Counted from the stretch's first letter, positions 9,066 to 17,506 are shown. The stretch is DNA of 64,000 nt from JABMMZ01 sp964438995 (GCA_964438995.1 CAYTMQ010000002.1:1-64000); one strand, 5' to 3'. The notes: generated by a model not told the origin, from the sequence alone. Program-made: numbers and translations.

Positions 9066-9722
9066 TTATTTATTAAATGCGTAATTGATAATGTTAGCAC
9101 CCATTTTAAGCGCTTGTTGACGTTTCTCTTCTGGGTCGTTGTAGACAGATTGGTCTTCCCAACCATTGCCTAAATCGCATTCGTAAGTGAAGAAACACAC
9201 AAGGCGACCTTCGTAGATCAATCCAAAACCTTGAGGAGATTTACCATCGTGTTCATGAATTTTTGGTAAACCAGCTTTAAAGCTGTATTTCTGATTGTAT
9301 ATTGGATGAGAAAAAGGCAACTCTACAAAATCCAATTCTGGGAATACCTTTTTCATTTGAGGAATAATAAAAGGTTTCAAACCATAGTTATCGTCAATAT
9401 GTAGAAAGCCACCAGCCAATAGGTATTTGCGCAGATTGGTAGCTTCGGCATCAGAGAATAAAACGTTACCGTGACCAGTGAGGTAGAGCCAAGGGTAGTT
9501 AAAAATTTCAGGTGAACCAACTTCAACAACAGCATCATTCGGATTGATATTCGAATTGATGTTGGAATTACAAAAGTTGACCAAATTAGGTAAAGCCGTT
9601 TTATTTGCATACCAGTCGCCACCACCTTTGTACTTTACCTTTGCTATTTTGAACCCGTAATCTGTGGTTGCCGAAGAAAACAACAACACAATTGCCGAGA
9701 GGGTAAGGATTACGCGAGTCAT
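9066..9722 (-). CDS. DUF4159 domain-containing secreted protein
   Basis: A 218-residue protein with an N-terminal signal peptide (about 1-20) and one DUF4159 domain covering the rest: YGFKIAKVKYKGGGDWYAN, a YPWLYLTGHGN segment, LLAGGFLHIDDNYG, the ELPFSHPIY motif and a C-terminal GLIYEGRLVCFFTYECDLG. The family is common in Bacteroidota; its fold resembles glutamine-amidotransferase-like ThuA domains and its function is unknown. It heads the minus-strand run with the lipid kinase. The ATG at 9720-9722 is the only reasonable start. Confidence 0.85.
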   Translation of the reverse strand: MTRVILTLSAIVLLFSSATTDYGFKIAKVKYKGGGDWYANKTALPNLVNFCNSNINSNINPNDAVVEVGSPEIFNYPWLYLTGHGNVLFSDAEATNLRKYLLAGGFLHIDDNYGLKPFIIPQMKKVFPELDFVELPFSHPIYNQKYSFKAGLPKIHEHDGKSPQGFGLIYEGRLVCFFTYECDLGNGWEDQSVYNDPEEKRQQALKMGANIINYAFNK

Positions 9723-9759
9723 ACTACAATTTTAACCAATAATAATGATAAATTAAAAC

Positions 9760-10596
9760 TTATTCGTTGCCAAGAAAGTCAAATTCTTGTAAGCCTTCAT
9801 AACGTATCCATTTGCCTTTTCTTTTCAAGGCATAGAAATCTATTCTACCATCTGGAATATAGAATTGGCGTTGACCAGTTTTTTGAGGGTTACTTGGTAC
9901 TAGATTAGAGAACGTTATCAATTTCTTTTCTTTCTCAAAGCGCAGCAACATGGTGGATTGATCTGCATAGTCAAAAAACACACGGTATTGAGGTGTATAA
10001 TCTGTTTCAGACTGATAGAATACAGGCGCACCGATGTGTAATTCTTCTTCCTTATCAAACCAAAGCACATCGATTATTTTCCTATTTGAAAAGCTGTTTC
10101 TACCATCCAATCCCAATACACAATAGTATTCTTTACCTTTCTTTTTGAAGTCGTACATCTGATAGTACAAAGCGCCTGGCCAAAACTCAGAGTTAAAATC
10201 CTCATACAAAGAATCGGCTTTAGTTTCTATATAATCTCTTAACCAATATGTTTTATGAGGTTTATTAGATGAGTTTTTGTACAACACCAAACAATAATTG
10301 AAATACTCTTCGATATCGTTGATGTATACCCAAGAGATTATTTTTAATTTACCGTTTGCAGACTGCAGAACTGAAATGGTTGACTTGATGGAATCGAAAT
10401 TGTTTTCAAATCCATTGTCTTCTTCAGCTATAGATTTTATTAAAGTTGTAAAAGAGTCGTTATAAGCACTTCTTGAATCACCAGATTTACAATACCTCAA
10501 ACTATCCGAGTACTTTTTAAGCAAAGGGTTTTCTTCAGCAAAAGCGCTGAGAGAACAAAATGAAAAAAGCAGTAAAAAATATTTAAAGGCACTCAT
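9760..10596 (-). CDS. hypothetical secreted protein (278 aa)
   Basis: A signal peptide (residues 1-20, ending CSLSAFAEE) followed by about 255 residues of mixed charged and aromatic sequence without a recognised domain. The middle contains WVYINDIEEYFNY and YYCVLGLDGRNSFSNRK, which alternate like beta-strands; the protein ends WIRYEGLQEFDFLGNE. It is probably periplasmic or outer-membrane associated. It lies 37 bases upstream of the DUF4159 gene on the same strand, so it could be the first gene of that run, and 46 bases after the thiolase gene. No function is assigned. Confidence 0.75.
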   Translation of the reverse strand: MSAFKYFLLLFSFCSLSAFAEENPLLKKYSDSLRYCKSGDSRSAYNDSFTTLIKSIAEEDNGFENNFDSIKSTISVLQSANGKLKIISWVYINDIEEYFNYCLVLYKNSSNKPHKTYWLRDYIETKADSLYEDFNSEFWPGALYYQMYDFKKKGKEYYCVLGLDGRNSFSNRKIIDVLWFDKEEELHIGAPVFYQSETDYTPQYRVFFDYADQSTMLLRFEKEKKLITFSNLVPSNPQKTGQRQFYIPDGRIDFYALKRKGKWIRYEGLQEFDFLGNE

Positions 10597-10642
10597 ATGT
10601 ATAATTAATACAAAATCATACTAATTATTGTGCATTCATAAA

Positions 10643-11821
10643 TTATGCCAACTCGATAACCATAGCGCTAGCACCACCGCCACCATTACAGATTGCGGCA
10701 CCTCCAAGCTTAGCATTGTTTTGTTTCAAAACATTGATTAATGTAACGATGATTCTTGCGCCACTGGCACCAAGAGGGTGACCAAGTGCAACGGCACCAC
10801 CATTGACATTGATTTTATTGGGATCGAGATTCATCAATTGGGTATTCACCAAACCAACAACTGAGAATGCTTCGTTGAATTCGAAGTACTCGATATCTGA
10901 CAAATTAACACCAGCGTGAGCAGCTGCTTTAGGCATTGCTTTAGAAGGAGCAGTTGTAAACCATTCTGGTTCATGTTCAGCATCAGCGAATCCTTTTATT
11001 TTAGCGATAGGTTTTAAACCCAAAGCCTCCATTTTTTCTTTGCTCATCAAAACTACAGCAGCTGCACCATCATTCATGGTACTAGCGTTTGCAGCTGTAA
11101 CAGTACCTTCTTTGCTGAAAGCTGGTTTCAATGAAGGGATTTTATCGAAGAACACATTTTTGTATTCTTCATCGTGAACGAATTCAGTTACATTGCCTTT
11201 TCTGTCAACCAATTCAACAGGTACAATTTCGTCATTGAATTTTCCATCAGCCCAAGCTTGAGCAGCTTTTTTATACGAGTTTATTGCAAATTCGTCTTGA
11301 GATTCTCTAGAAAAATTGTATTCTTTTGCGCACATATCTGCACACCATCCCATCATTTGCTGATTGTAGGCATCTTGTAAACCATCGTTAGACAAACCGT
11401 CAATCATGTTGACATTGCCATATTTGTAACCACTTCTGCTGTTCATTAAGTAGTGAGGCACCAAAGACATGTTTTCCATACCACCTGCAACAACAACATC
11501 AGCCATGCCCAACATAATTTGTTGAGCAGCCAAACTGATAGATTTCATTCCACTAGCACACACTTTATTTACCGTAGTTGCTTGTACTGTATTTGGCAAT
11601 CCAGCATATTTAGCAGCCTGGCGAGCGGGAGCTTGACCAAGACCAGCTTGTAACACACTACCGAAATATACTTCCTGAACTTCCTCTGGATTAAGTCCAA
11701 TTTTATTGATTGCACCTTTGATTGCAGCAGCGCCAAGTTTGGTTGCCGGAACAGAAGATAAAGAGCCCATAAAGCTACCCATTGCTGTCCTTACAGCGGA
11801 AACGATAAATACTTCTTTCAT
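10643..11821 (-). CDS. acetyl-CoA C-acetyltransferase (thiolase)
   Basis: A 392-residue thiolase, the normal family length. The nucleophile is C88 in VNKVCASGMKS, the catalytic histidine is in NGGAVALGHPLGASGAR and the second cysteine in AAICNGGGGASAM near the C-terminus. The enzyme makes or cleaves acetoacetyl-CoA (or longer 3-ketoacyl-CoA), a step in fatty acid or branched-chain amino acid breakdown. It is divergent from lpxB across a 78-base gap that must hold both promoters, and no other beta-oxidation gene is adjacent. Sequence alone does not separate the short-chain biosynthetic from degradative type, but the overall pattern is that of acetyl-CoA acetyltransferases. Confidence 0.93.
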   Translation of the reverse strand: MKEVFIVSAVRTAMGSFMGSLSSVPATKLGAAAIKGAINKIGLNPEEVQEVYFGSVLQAGLGQAPARQAAKYAGLPNTVQATTVNKVCASGMKSISLAAQQIMLGMADVVVAGGMENMSLVPHYLMNSRSGYKYGNVNMIDGLSNDGLQDAYNQQMMGWCADMCAKEYNFSRESQDEFAINSYKKAAQAWADGKFNDEIVPVELVDRKGNVTEFVHDEEYKNVFFDKIPSLKPAFSKEGTVTAANASTMNDGAAAVVLMSKEKMEALGLKPIAKIKGFADAEHEPEWFTTAPSKAMPKAAAHAGVNLSDIEYFEFNEAFSVVGLVNTQLMNLDPNKINVNGGAVALGHPLGASGARIIVTLINVLKQNNAKLGGAAICNGGGGASAMVIELA

Positions 11822-11899
11822 TTCTTAATAAAATTTGCGCGAAATTAAGGCATTTTTCGTAACGAATTACGTAATTTTTAAGTTTAATTTGCACACTGT

Positions 11900-13003
11900 A
11901 TGAAATACTATCTGATAGCAGGAGAAGCAAGTGGCGATTTGCATGGGGCAAATCTTATGAAGCATTTACGCCAATTGGATTCAAATGCCGATTTCAGATT
12001 TTGGGGTGGCGACCTCATGCTGGCTCAAGGAGGTGTTAGAGTTAAGCACTATAACGAAACTGCATTTATGGGTTTAACAGATGTTTTGCTTAACATCTTC
12101 AAAATTTTTGGATTTTTAAAGGAATGTAAAAAAGACATTTTGAGCTTTCAACCTGATGCGGTAATACTGATTGATTACCCAGGTTTTAATCTTAAAATTG
12201 CTGAGTTTGCAAAACAACAAGGCATCAAAGTGCATTATTACATCTCTCCAAAAGTGTGGGCATGGAATGTTAAACGCGCTTTTAAAATCAAGAAGAATGT
12301 AGATTACTTATACTCTATTTTACCTTTCGAAATTGATTTTTATAAAACATACGGTGTAAAACCAGATTACATAGGCAATCCGATATGTGATGCTATCGAC
12401 CAGTTTCAATACGACCCACAATTTAAAACGAATCACCAATTTACTCGACCCGTAATCGCTTTGTTACCTGGCAGCAGGATGAGTGAACTAAAGCACGTGT
12501 TGCCAACAATGTTAAGTGTTGTAGAAGATTATCCAGAATATGAATTCATATTGGCTGGAGCCAATCACATTGCAGACGACATATACCAATCTTATATAGG
12601 TGATAAAAAAGTCAGGGTCATAAAAGGTTTGACATATGATGTACTTAAGAACGCTCATGCAGCATTGGTTTGTAGCGGCACTGCTACCTTAGAAACGGCT
12701 TTACTCAATTGCCCACAGGTGGTGTGCTACAAATTCAGTCGCATAAGCTACGAAATTGGCAAATTGGTCATAAAAGTTAAATACATCTCTTTGGTCAATC
12801 TGATTATGGACAAAAAAATTGTCAGTGAATTGATACAAGTTGATTACACAAAAGAGCGTGTAAAAGTTGAACTCAATAAGATATTACAGGGCAATCAAAG
12901 AGAAGAAATGTTAAAATCATACGCAGCATTGCGTATCAAAGTAGGATTGCCAGGTGCTAGTGAGAGAGCAGCCAATTTGATTTACAACAGGGTGAAACCT
13001 TAA
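11900..13003 (+). CDS. lpxB: lipid-A-disaccharide synthase
   Basis: A 367-residue GT19 glycosyltransferase. Signatures are the N-terminal LIAGEASGDLHGA, FWGGDLM, the DYPGFNLKIA segment, YYISPKVWAWN, LPGSRMSEL and VCSGTATLETAL. LpxB joins UDP-2,3-diacylglucosamine and lipid X to form the lipid A disaccharide at the inner face of the cytoplasmic membrane. Length is typical. It is divergent from the thiolase gene, and its last 4 bases overlap the 3' end of the convergent membrane-protein gene. A TAATTTGC sequence 11 bases before the ATG may be part of a short-leader promoter. Confidence 0.96.
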   Translation: MKYYLIAGEASGDLHGANLMKHLRQLDSNADFRFWGGDLMLAQGGVRVKHYNETAFMGLTDVLLNIFKIFGFLKECKKDILSFQPDAVILIDYPGFNLKIAEFAKQQGIKVHYYISPKVWAWNVKRAFKIKKNVDYLYSILPFEIDFYKTYGVKPDYIGNPICDAIDQFQYDPQFKTNHQFTRPVIALLPGSRMSELKHVLPTMLSVVEDYPEYEFILAGANHIADDIYQSYIGDKKVRVIKGLTYDVLKNAHAALVCSGTATLETALLNCPQVVCYKFSRISYEIGKLVIKVKYISLVNLIMDKKIVSELIQVDYTKERVKVELNKILQGNQREEMLKSYAALRIKVGLPGASERAANLIYNRVKP

Positions 13004-13686
13004 TGATGAGCCGAAAGCACTCTAAGTAGTTGCCTAATACTTATAATATGAGATAATAGAACCACTGGCACTATTATAGAAGGCAACCATACATAAGGAA
13101 AGATAAAAACACCAATATTGGGTTGATCAAGTGCCATCTTTTGAATTGGAGTTGGAGCACTAAGAATTGCAGTAATAACAATATTAAGTAACAGTAATAC
13201 ACATATCACGTTCCAAGCTAAAACCCATTTGTAGTCCATTTTTCTAATGACAAATCCCCAATAGGCAATAAAAGGGGCTGTAATACCAGATATGACATCA
13301 AAATTACGACCATCAAAAGTCATAACTTCTGGCACCAGATAAAACATATACAACCAATACAATATCAACTCAACAGGAAATCTCACAATATGTAAAAATG
13401 TTAACCAAGATTGATCGACATGATCAAGAAAATACCTACTTCTAGGGAATGCGTATAAAAGAACTATAGACACAAGAGATGGTAAAATCAATAATGGAAA
13501 ATGAGGAGGCATAGACTCGAAATCGGTATAAAATCCGCCAAGAGCCAATAATCCTTGAATTGCTGCTAAAATACAAATCCAGTATACCACAATAATGTTT
13601 TTAGATGCTTTGTAAAAACAGAAAATAGTAAGAACTGTGCTCAGCACCATCATTATTGGTACCAAGGGTGGTAGTGAAGTGTCCAT
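13000..13686 (-). CDS. hypothetical multi-pass membrane protein (228 aa)
   Basis: About seven hydrophobic segments fill the protein (roughly residues 8-25, 32-50, 65-80, 100-120, 130-150, 155-175, 195-220), with short polar loops. No family is recognised and no transporter motif is visible. It ends in a basic tail with two histidines. Its stop overlaps lpxB by 4 bases in convergent orientation, and a TATATTTG promoter element lies 17 bases upstream of its ATG, so it is most likely a single-gene transcript. Confidence 0.75.
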   Translation of the reverse strand: MDTSLPPLVPIMMVLSTVLTIFCFYKASKNIIVVYWICILAAIQGLLALGGFYTDFESMPPHFPLLILPSLVSIVLLYAFPRSRYFLDHVDQSWLTFLHIVRFPVELILYWLYMFYLVPEVMTFDGRNFDVISGITAPFIAYWGFVIRKMDYKWVLAWNVICVLLLLNIVITAILSAPTPIQKMALDQPNIGVFIFPYVWLPSIIVPVVLLSHIISIRQLLRVLSAHH

Positions 13687-13702
13687 AAAAGTTTTGTCGA
13701 AA

Positions 13703-13710
13703 CAAATATA
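13703..13710 (-). promoter_or_regulatory. -7 element TATATTTG
   Basis: Perfect TAnnTTTG match 17 bases upstream of the membrane-protein ATG at 13686; predicts a leader of about ten bases. Confidence 0.5.
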
Positions 13711-13770
13711 TAGGACTATGGGATTGTAAAAAAAGGAAAAAGTGTTTTTTTCGACAGATGATGTACAATA

Positions 13771-13846
13771 AAATAGCCCACTTTAAAAGTGGGCTAAGTC
13801 TTTAGAGGTATTTTGTGTATTTGTGTGTGTGTCGTATGTATGAAGA
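13771..13846 (-). terminator. 3' UTR and terminator of small gene A
   Basis: After the stop of the minus-strand gene comes a CA-rich stretch (GACACACACACAAAT, then ACACAAAA), CTAAAGA and a hairpin TAGCCCACTT/AAGTGGGCTA followed by TTTTATT. The same order of elements, inverted, follows the divergent gene B at 14890-14968. Confidence 0.75.
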
Positions 13847-14059
13847 CTAATTCAACTCAGGGTTTGTAGAACAAACCTTGTAGTGGTAATCGTCTTTTAA
13901 TTGGTTAATTTCATGGTTAGAAGCCTGCATCTCGTTTAATAAAAAGAAAGTAAGTATCAATAAAACGATGATTGACTTAAGCATTAAAATCTCTGTAAAG
14001 TGAAAGCCTCTTTTTTGCTTTACTTTTAATTCTGGGGTTGGTAGAGCAGGGTTGTTCAT
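13847..14059 (-). CDS. small single-pass membrane protein A (70 aa)
   Basis: A 70-residue protein: a basic N-terminal 26 residues (KVKQKRGF), one hydrophobic helix (about 27-43, LKSIIVLLILTFFLLN) and a polar 27-residue tail ending CSTNPELN. I recognise no family. It is transcribed away from gene B (14682-14888) across a 622-base AT-rich gap. A TATATTTG element at 14150-14157 would give a leader of about 85 bases. Its 3' UTR and terminator are nearly the same as those of gene B, which supports expression as a real small gene. Confidence 0.6.
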   Translation of the reverse strand: MNNPALPTPELKVKQKRGFHFTEILMLKSIIVLLILTFFLLNEMQASNHEINQLKDDYHYKVCSTNPELN

Positions 14060-14681
14060 ATTGGTATTGTATTGTTTTTTACTGTGGTTATTTTTAAGAT
14101 TTTATACCTAGTAAGTATAATATCTTAGGTTTTTTTTATAGCCTATACCCAAATATAAAAAATGAAATTCTCACAATGATAATTTTTTAAAAAAAAGAGA
14201 AAAAAAATCATAAACGTTTAATATTCAATTAAATATTTTTAAATATCGGTCCTTAGAATTCTATATTTCCCGCATTATATTTAATCTAATTCTGAAAAAA
14301 TCCGCAAATTCTTCTTGAAGAGTTTAAAGAAAAACATATTAATTTTAACGTACTGCAATTACATTAAATATATATATTATTTAAACCAAATTACTAAAAA
14401 GTAAATTTAATGACTTTTTAAAAATTGTAGCGAGAAGAAAATGGGAAAAAATAGAGACAAGATGTTTGAAAATCGATTAAAAATTTGGCTTTAAATGCTG
14501 AGACCATTAATTTTATTTATCTAATTATCAGCAACTTACAACTTAATTTAAAATTTTTTTTTACAAATATTAAATTCAAATGTTCTCTTACTATATTTGA
14601 GTATAACGCTGTTTAAAAGTTTAAGTATTATTACTTTTTAAGTAAAAAAACTCAAACATTAAGGCATAAAAACACCATAAA
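14060..14681. promoter_or_regulatory. divergent promoter region between small genes A and B
   Basis: A 622-base, very AT-rich stretch without ORFs. On the minus strand a TATATTTG element lies at 14150-14157, about 91 bases before gene A; on the plus strand TATATTTG lies at 14592-14599, about 83 bases before gene B. The two promoters thus match in sequence and in distance to their genes. The 430 bases between them show only poly-A/T runs; no known riboswitch or RNA gene was recognised. Confidence 0.5.
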
Positions 14682-14888
14682 ATGAGACAAGTTAACTTCA
14701 CTTCGGCTAAAGGATTAGAAATACCAAATCAAGGTCAATTTACCGGTATTTCATATGATATATACGACCATTCAGTTGAGCAGGAGAAACCTTACCTTAT
14801 TTCTGCTGCTACAGCTGATAAAATCACAAAGGTTGTTGGAATAACAGCTTTGTTTGCAGCATTGTTTCTTATTGGATTAAATTCATAA
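14682..14888 (+). CDS. small single-pass membrane protein B (68 aa)
   Basis: A 68-residue protein with a polar N-terminal part (residues 1-45, TSAKGLEIPNQGQFTG) and one C-terminal hydrophobic helix (about 48-65, VVGITALFAALFLIGL), so it resembles a tail-anchored protein. It has no detectable similarity to gene A. ATG start; TATATTTG promoter about 83 bases upstream; CA-rich 3' UTR and TAGCCCAC hairpin terminator shared with gene A. Function unknown. Confidence 0.6.
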   Translation: MRQVNFTSAKGLEIPNQGQFTGISYDIYDHSVEQEKPYLISAATADKITKVVGITALFAALFLIGLNS

Positions 14889-14889
14889 G

Positions 14890-14968
14890 AAACCATTAAA
14901 AAGACACACACACAAATACAAATACACAAAACCTAAAGATTATAGCCCACTTATGTGGGCTATTTTAT
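14890..14968 (+). terminator. 3' UTR and terminator of small gene B
   Basis: GACACACACACAAATAC, ACACAAAA and CTAAAGA are followed by the hairpin TAGCCCAC-TTAT-GTGGGCTA and TTTTATTT. It is an inverted, slightly diverged copy of 13771-13846. Confidence 0.75.
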
Positions 14969-15014
14969 TTATACAGCTTTTGTAAATACCCTCTATTTCA
15001 ATCATATTTGCAAC

Positions 15015-16772
15015 ATGAGAAATCTTTTAACAGGATTAATATTATTTATGTCTATAGAACTAAGCGCCTTGAAGGTCGATTACCATGTTAACATCGTACA
15101 ACCAAATTCACATTATGCAGAAGTAACCATTACCATTTCTGAAATAGCAGCCAAATCATTAGAACTAAAAATGCCAGTTTGGACACCAGGCAGTTATATG
15201 GTGCGTGAATTTGAGAAGAATATTGATCGAGTTAAAGCATTTAATGGCAATTCGTCAATAACCATATCAAAAAAAGACAAAAGCACTTGGACCATCCAAA
15301 TACCTTCTGGAGTAAAATCAATAATTGTCAACTACCCTATCTATTGTTTCGAACAATCTGTTAGAACTTCTTACATAGATATGGATCATGCGTTTCTTTT
15401 ATTAACCAGTTGTTTGATGTATGTTGAGGGATATAAAGGTGGTGGTAACTTGTCCTTGCAATACCCTTCAACTTGGGCTAAAGTTAGCACTACATTAGAC
15501 AAAAATGGTCAGAACCAATACAGCTATAACAACTACGATGAATTGGTGGATTCACCGATAGAAATTGGCAATCATACTGAAATAGATTTTACTGTGGCTG
15601 GAGTTCCACATAAAGTGGCTATGGTTGGTCGTAACAATTGCTCTGTAGAAACCTTTAAAAAGGACATTGAAAAAATATGTTCAACCATGTTCAATATAGT
15701 GGGTGCGCATCCTTGTAAATCATATTTATTTATTGTACACCATGTAGAAGAAGGTGGCGGTGGACTTGAGCATGCCAACAGTTGTGTTGTTCAAATGCCG
15801 CGATTCAATTACAGCAATGCTGATAGATATAAAGCATTCTTAGGACTCTGTGCCCACGAATATTTTCATCTTTGGAATGTCAAGCGTATTCGTCCGTTCG
15901 CACTCGGACCATTTGACTATAGCAAAGAAAACCACACAAACTTATTATGGGTAGCCGAGGGTATTACAAGTTATTACGATGAAATAGCATTGTATAGAGC
16001 GGGTTACTATTCAGAAACCGATTATTTGAGAACATTGGCTTCAGGATTTTCTGCCACATTAAATCGAAAAGGCGCATCATTACAAAGCATGCACGATGCC
16101 TCTTTTGACGCATGGATAAAAGAGTATAGAACAACAGAAAACAGTTTAAACACCAATGTGTCATATTATTTAAAAGGTTCGACATTAGCGGCTTTGCTTG
16201 ATATTGAATTGCTTTCAGCAACAGAAGGTAAAGCTGGTCTCGACCAATTAATGCGCTATTTGTACGACGAATATTACATCAAACAAAATCGCGGATTTAA
16301 AGATGAAGAGTTTTATGCTGCCATTGATAAGATTGCAGGCAAACCATTAAATTTTAAAGCATGGGCAGAAGGAGTAAACGATGCTGAGACATTGAATAAG
16401 ATGGTTGAAGTGATGAAGAAAGCGGCATGCACTTTGAAAAATAGGGAGAACAACAACCAATTTTACAGCGGTATTACGACTGAACAGAAAGGCGACAAGA
16501 TAATGGTTAGATGGGTGGAAGTAAATTCACCAGCTTGGAACTATGGCATACAAGTAGGAGATGAAATAATTGCTATCAATGATGTTAGAATGAAAGGCAG
16601 TTTGGATGAGATGTTGAAGACATCAGAGAATCCTTATAAAATCTTAATCAGCAGAGCCGGGTTGATTAGAACTGTTCAGTTAAGCACTGAAAAATCTCCA
16701 AAATACGATTTGCAATTGAGCATTGACAAAGGAGATGATGTGGTTTTAAAAGCTTGGTTAAAGAAATCATAA
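15015..16772 (+). CDS. M61 family metallopeptidase with PDZ domain
   Basis: A 585-residue secreted peptidase of the M61 (glycyl aminopeptidase) family. After a signal peptide (MRNLLTGLILFMSIELSA) come the N-terminal beta domain with the family motif VWTPGSYMVREFE, the GGGLEHANS loop, the zinc site HEYFH at residues 281-285 followed by LWNVKRIRP, the downstream LLWVAEGITSYYDE that supplies the third zinc ligand, and a C-terminal PDZ domain (GIQVGDEIIAINDV). An in-frame ATG at 14955 lies inside the terminator hairpin of the preceding gene, so the ATG at 15015 is chosen; it is preceded by CATATTTG five bases away. M61 enzymes release N-terminal residues, preferring glycine and alanine. Confidence 0.92.
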   Translation: MRNLLTGLILFMSIELSALKVDYHVNIVQPNSHYAEVTITISEIAAKSLELKMPVWTPGSYMVREFEKNIDRVKAFNGNSSITISKKDKSTWTIQIPSGVKSIIVNYPIYCFEQSVRTSYIDMDHAFLLLTSCLMYVEGYKGGGNLSLQYPSTWAKVSTTLDKNGQNQYSYNNYDELVDSPIEIGNHTEIDFTVAGVPHKVAMVGRNNCSVETFKKDIEKICSTMFNIVGAHPCKSYLFIVHHVEEGGGGLEHANSCVVQMPRFNYSNADRYKAFLGLCAHEYFHLWNVKRIRPFALGPFDYSKENHTNLLWVAEGITSYYDEIALYRAGYYSETDYLRTLASGFSATLNRKGASLQSMHDASFDAWIKEYRTTENSLNTNVSYYLKGSTLAALLDIELLSATEGKAGLDQLMRYLYDEYYIKQNRGFKDEEFYAAIDKIAGKPLNFKAWAEGVNDAETLNKMVEVMKKAACTLKNRENNNQFYSGITTEQKGDKIMVRWVEVNSPAWNYGIQVGDEIIAINDVRMKGSLDEMLKTSENPYKILISRAGLIRTVQLSTEKSPKYDLQLSIDKGDDVVLKAWLKKS

Positions 16773-16803
16773 TTACAAAAACGTCGTGGACGTTTTTGTA
16801 ATT
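16771..16803. terminator. 15-bp perfect stem between M61 gene and rnpB
   Basis: AATTACAAAAACGTC and its exact complement flank a GTG loop. The stem starts within the TAA stop of the M61 gene and ends 7 bases before the rnpB 3' end, so it can stop transcripts from both sides. On the minus strand a run of T follows rnpB directly (16804-16810). Confidence 0.7.
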
Positions 16804-16810
16804 AAAAAAA

Positions 16811-17162
16811 TGGACAATCTATAAGCCGGGTTCTGTATCCACCGAAGCGGATGCTTGTCATTTATCTAATGCAGCCTACCCTCCGGAGCAGAGACGAATC
16901 TCTTAGAGCGGGTAACCCTAAATCTCCGGTATATTTGGCCTTACAACCCAAAAGGTTTATCCCCTGCCGACATTACTACCGACAGATGTGAGCTCTTACC
17001 TCACATTTTCACCCTTACCAAAGTTGCCCTTGGCGGTTATTTTCTGCGACCCTATCTGTCGATACGCATTACTTTGTATCGCCCACCCTTTCAGGTGGTT
17101 TGGCACCCTAAGTTGCCCGGACTTTCCTCATTCTTTTCAGAACGCGACAAGCCGATTGTCCA
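16811..17162 (-). ncRNA. rnpB: RNase P RNA, bacterial type A
   Basis: On the minus strand the RNA begins TGGACAATC (17154-17162) and ends GATTGTCCA (16811-16819), which pair as helix P1. The universally conserved GAGGAAAGTCCGGGC is at 17115-17129 and ACAGAACCCGGCTTAT at 16821-16836. Length about 352 nt. It is the catalytic RNA that removes 5' leaders from tRNA precursors. A TACCTTTG promoter element lies 4 bases upstream of the predicted 5' end. Small ORFs within it are not genes. Confidence 0.96.
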
Positions 17163-17165
17163 CTG

Positions 17166-17234
17166 CAAAGGTAAGGAATATTGGTTATTGGATATTGGTT
17201 ATTTGTTATTGGTTATTGGTTATTGGTTATTTGG
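17166..17234 (-). promoter_or_regulatory. rnpB promoter with upstream CCAATAA heptamer repeats
   Basis: The -7 element TACCTTTG is at 17166-17173. Directly upstream (17178-17234) the minus strand reads as about eight units of CCAATA(A), some with one change. These repeats occupy the whole region where a -33 element and upstream activating sequence would be. Confidence 0.6.
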
Positions 17235-17506
17235 GATAGAATGCGACAGCGTCGCACTTACATTAATTATTAGATGGTAATTCGGAATCATTAATTTTAC
17301 TATTCGGTTGCCTTGGATGCTACGCTCCAGAGAGAATCGATTTTCAATCTGATGCTGCTGCGCTGCTTTAGATTGCCTGCATTGCGAATGCTAGGTTACA
17401 TTATCAACGTCGCGGACGTTTTTTATCCCCCATTAGTCGTTATTTCTTGCTATTGACACTGAAATATCGGTAATTCGCAACTCCAAAAAAAAATTACATA
17501 GTCTGT
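17235..17506. other. intergenic region with small hairpins
   Basis: No gene is supported. It holds the perfect hairpin TGCGAC-AGC-GTCGCA at 17242-17256, a GCTGCTGCGCTGC stretch around 17350-17365, and AACGTC-GCG-GACGTT followed by six T at 17406-17424, which could be a terminator or a REP-like remnant. TAATTCGC about 37 bases before the S46 ATG is a possible promoter. Confidence 0.45.

Noticed and set aside
14060..14681. Riboswitch or large structured RNA between small genes A and B
   Set aside because: No known conserved riboswitch core was found; the region is mostly A/T runs.
14955..15014. In-frame upstream start for the M61 peptidase
   Set aside because: The ATG lies inside the terminator hairpin of the preceding gene, and the ATG at 15015 begins a normal signal peptide.
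16988..17280. Two overlapping small plus-strand ORFs
   Set aside because: They lie inside and just beyond rnpB on the opposite strand and have no protein-like features.
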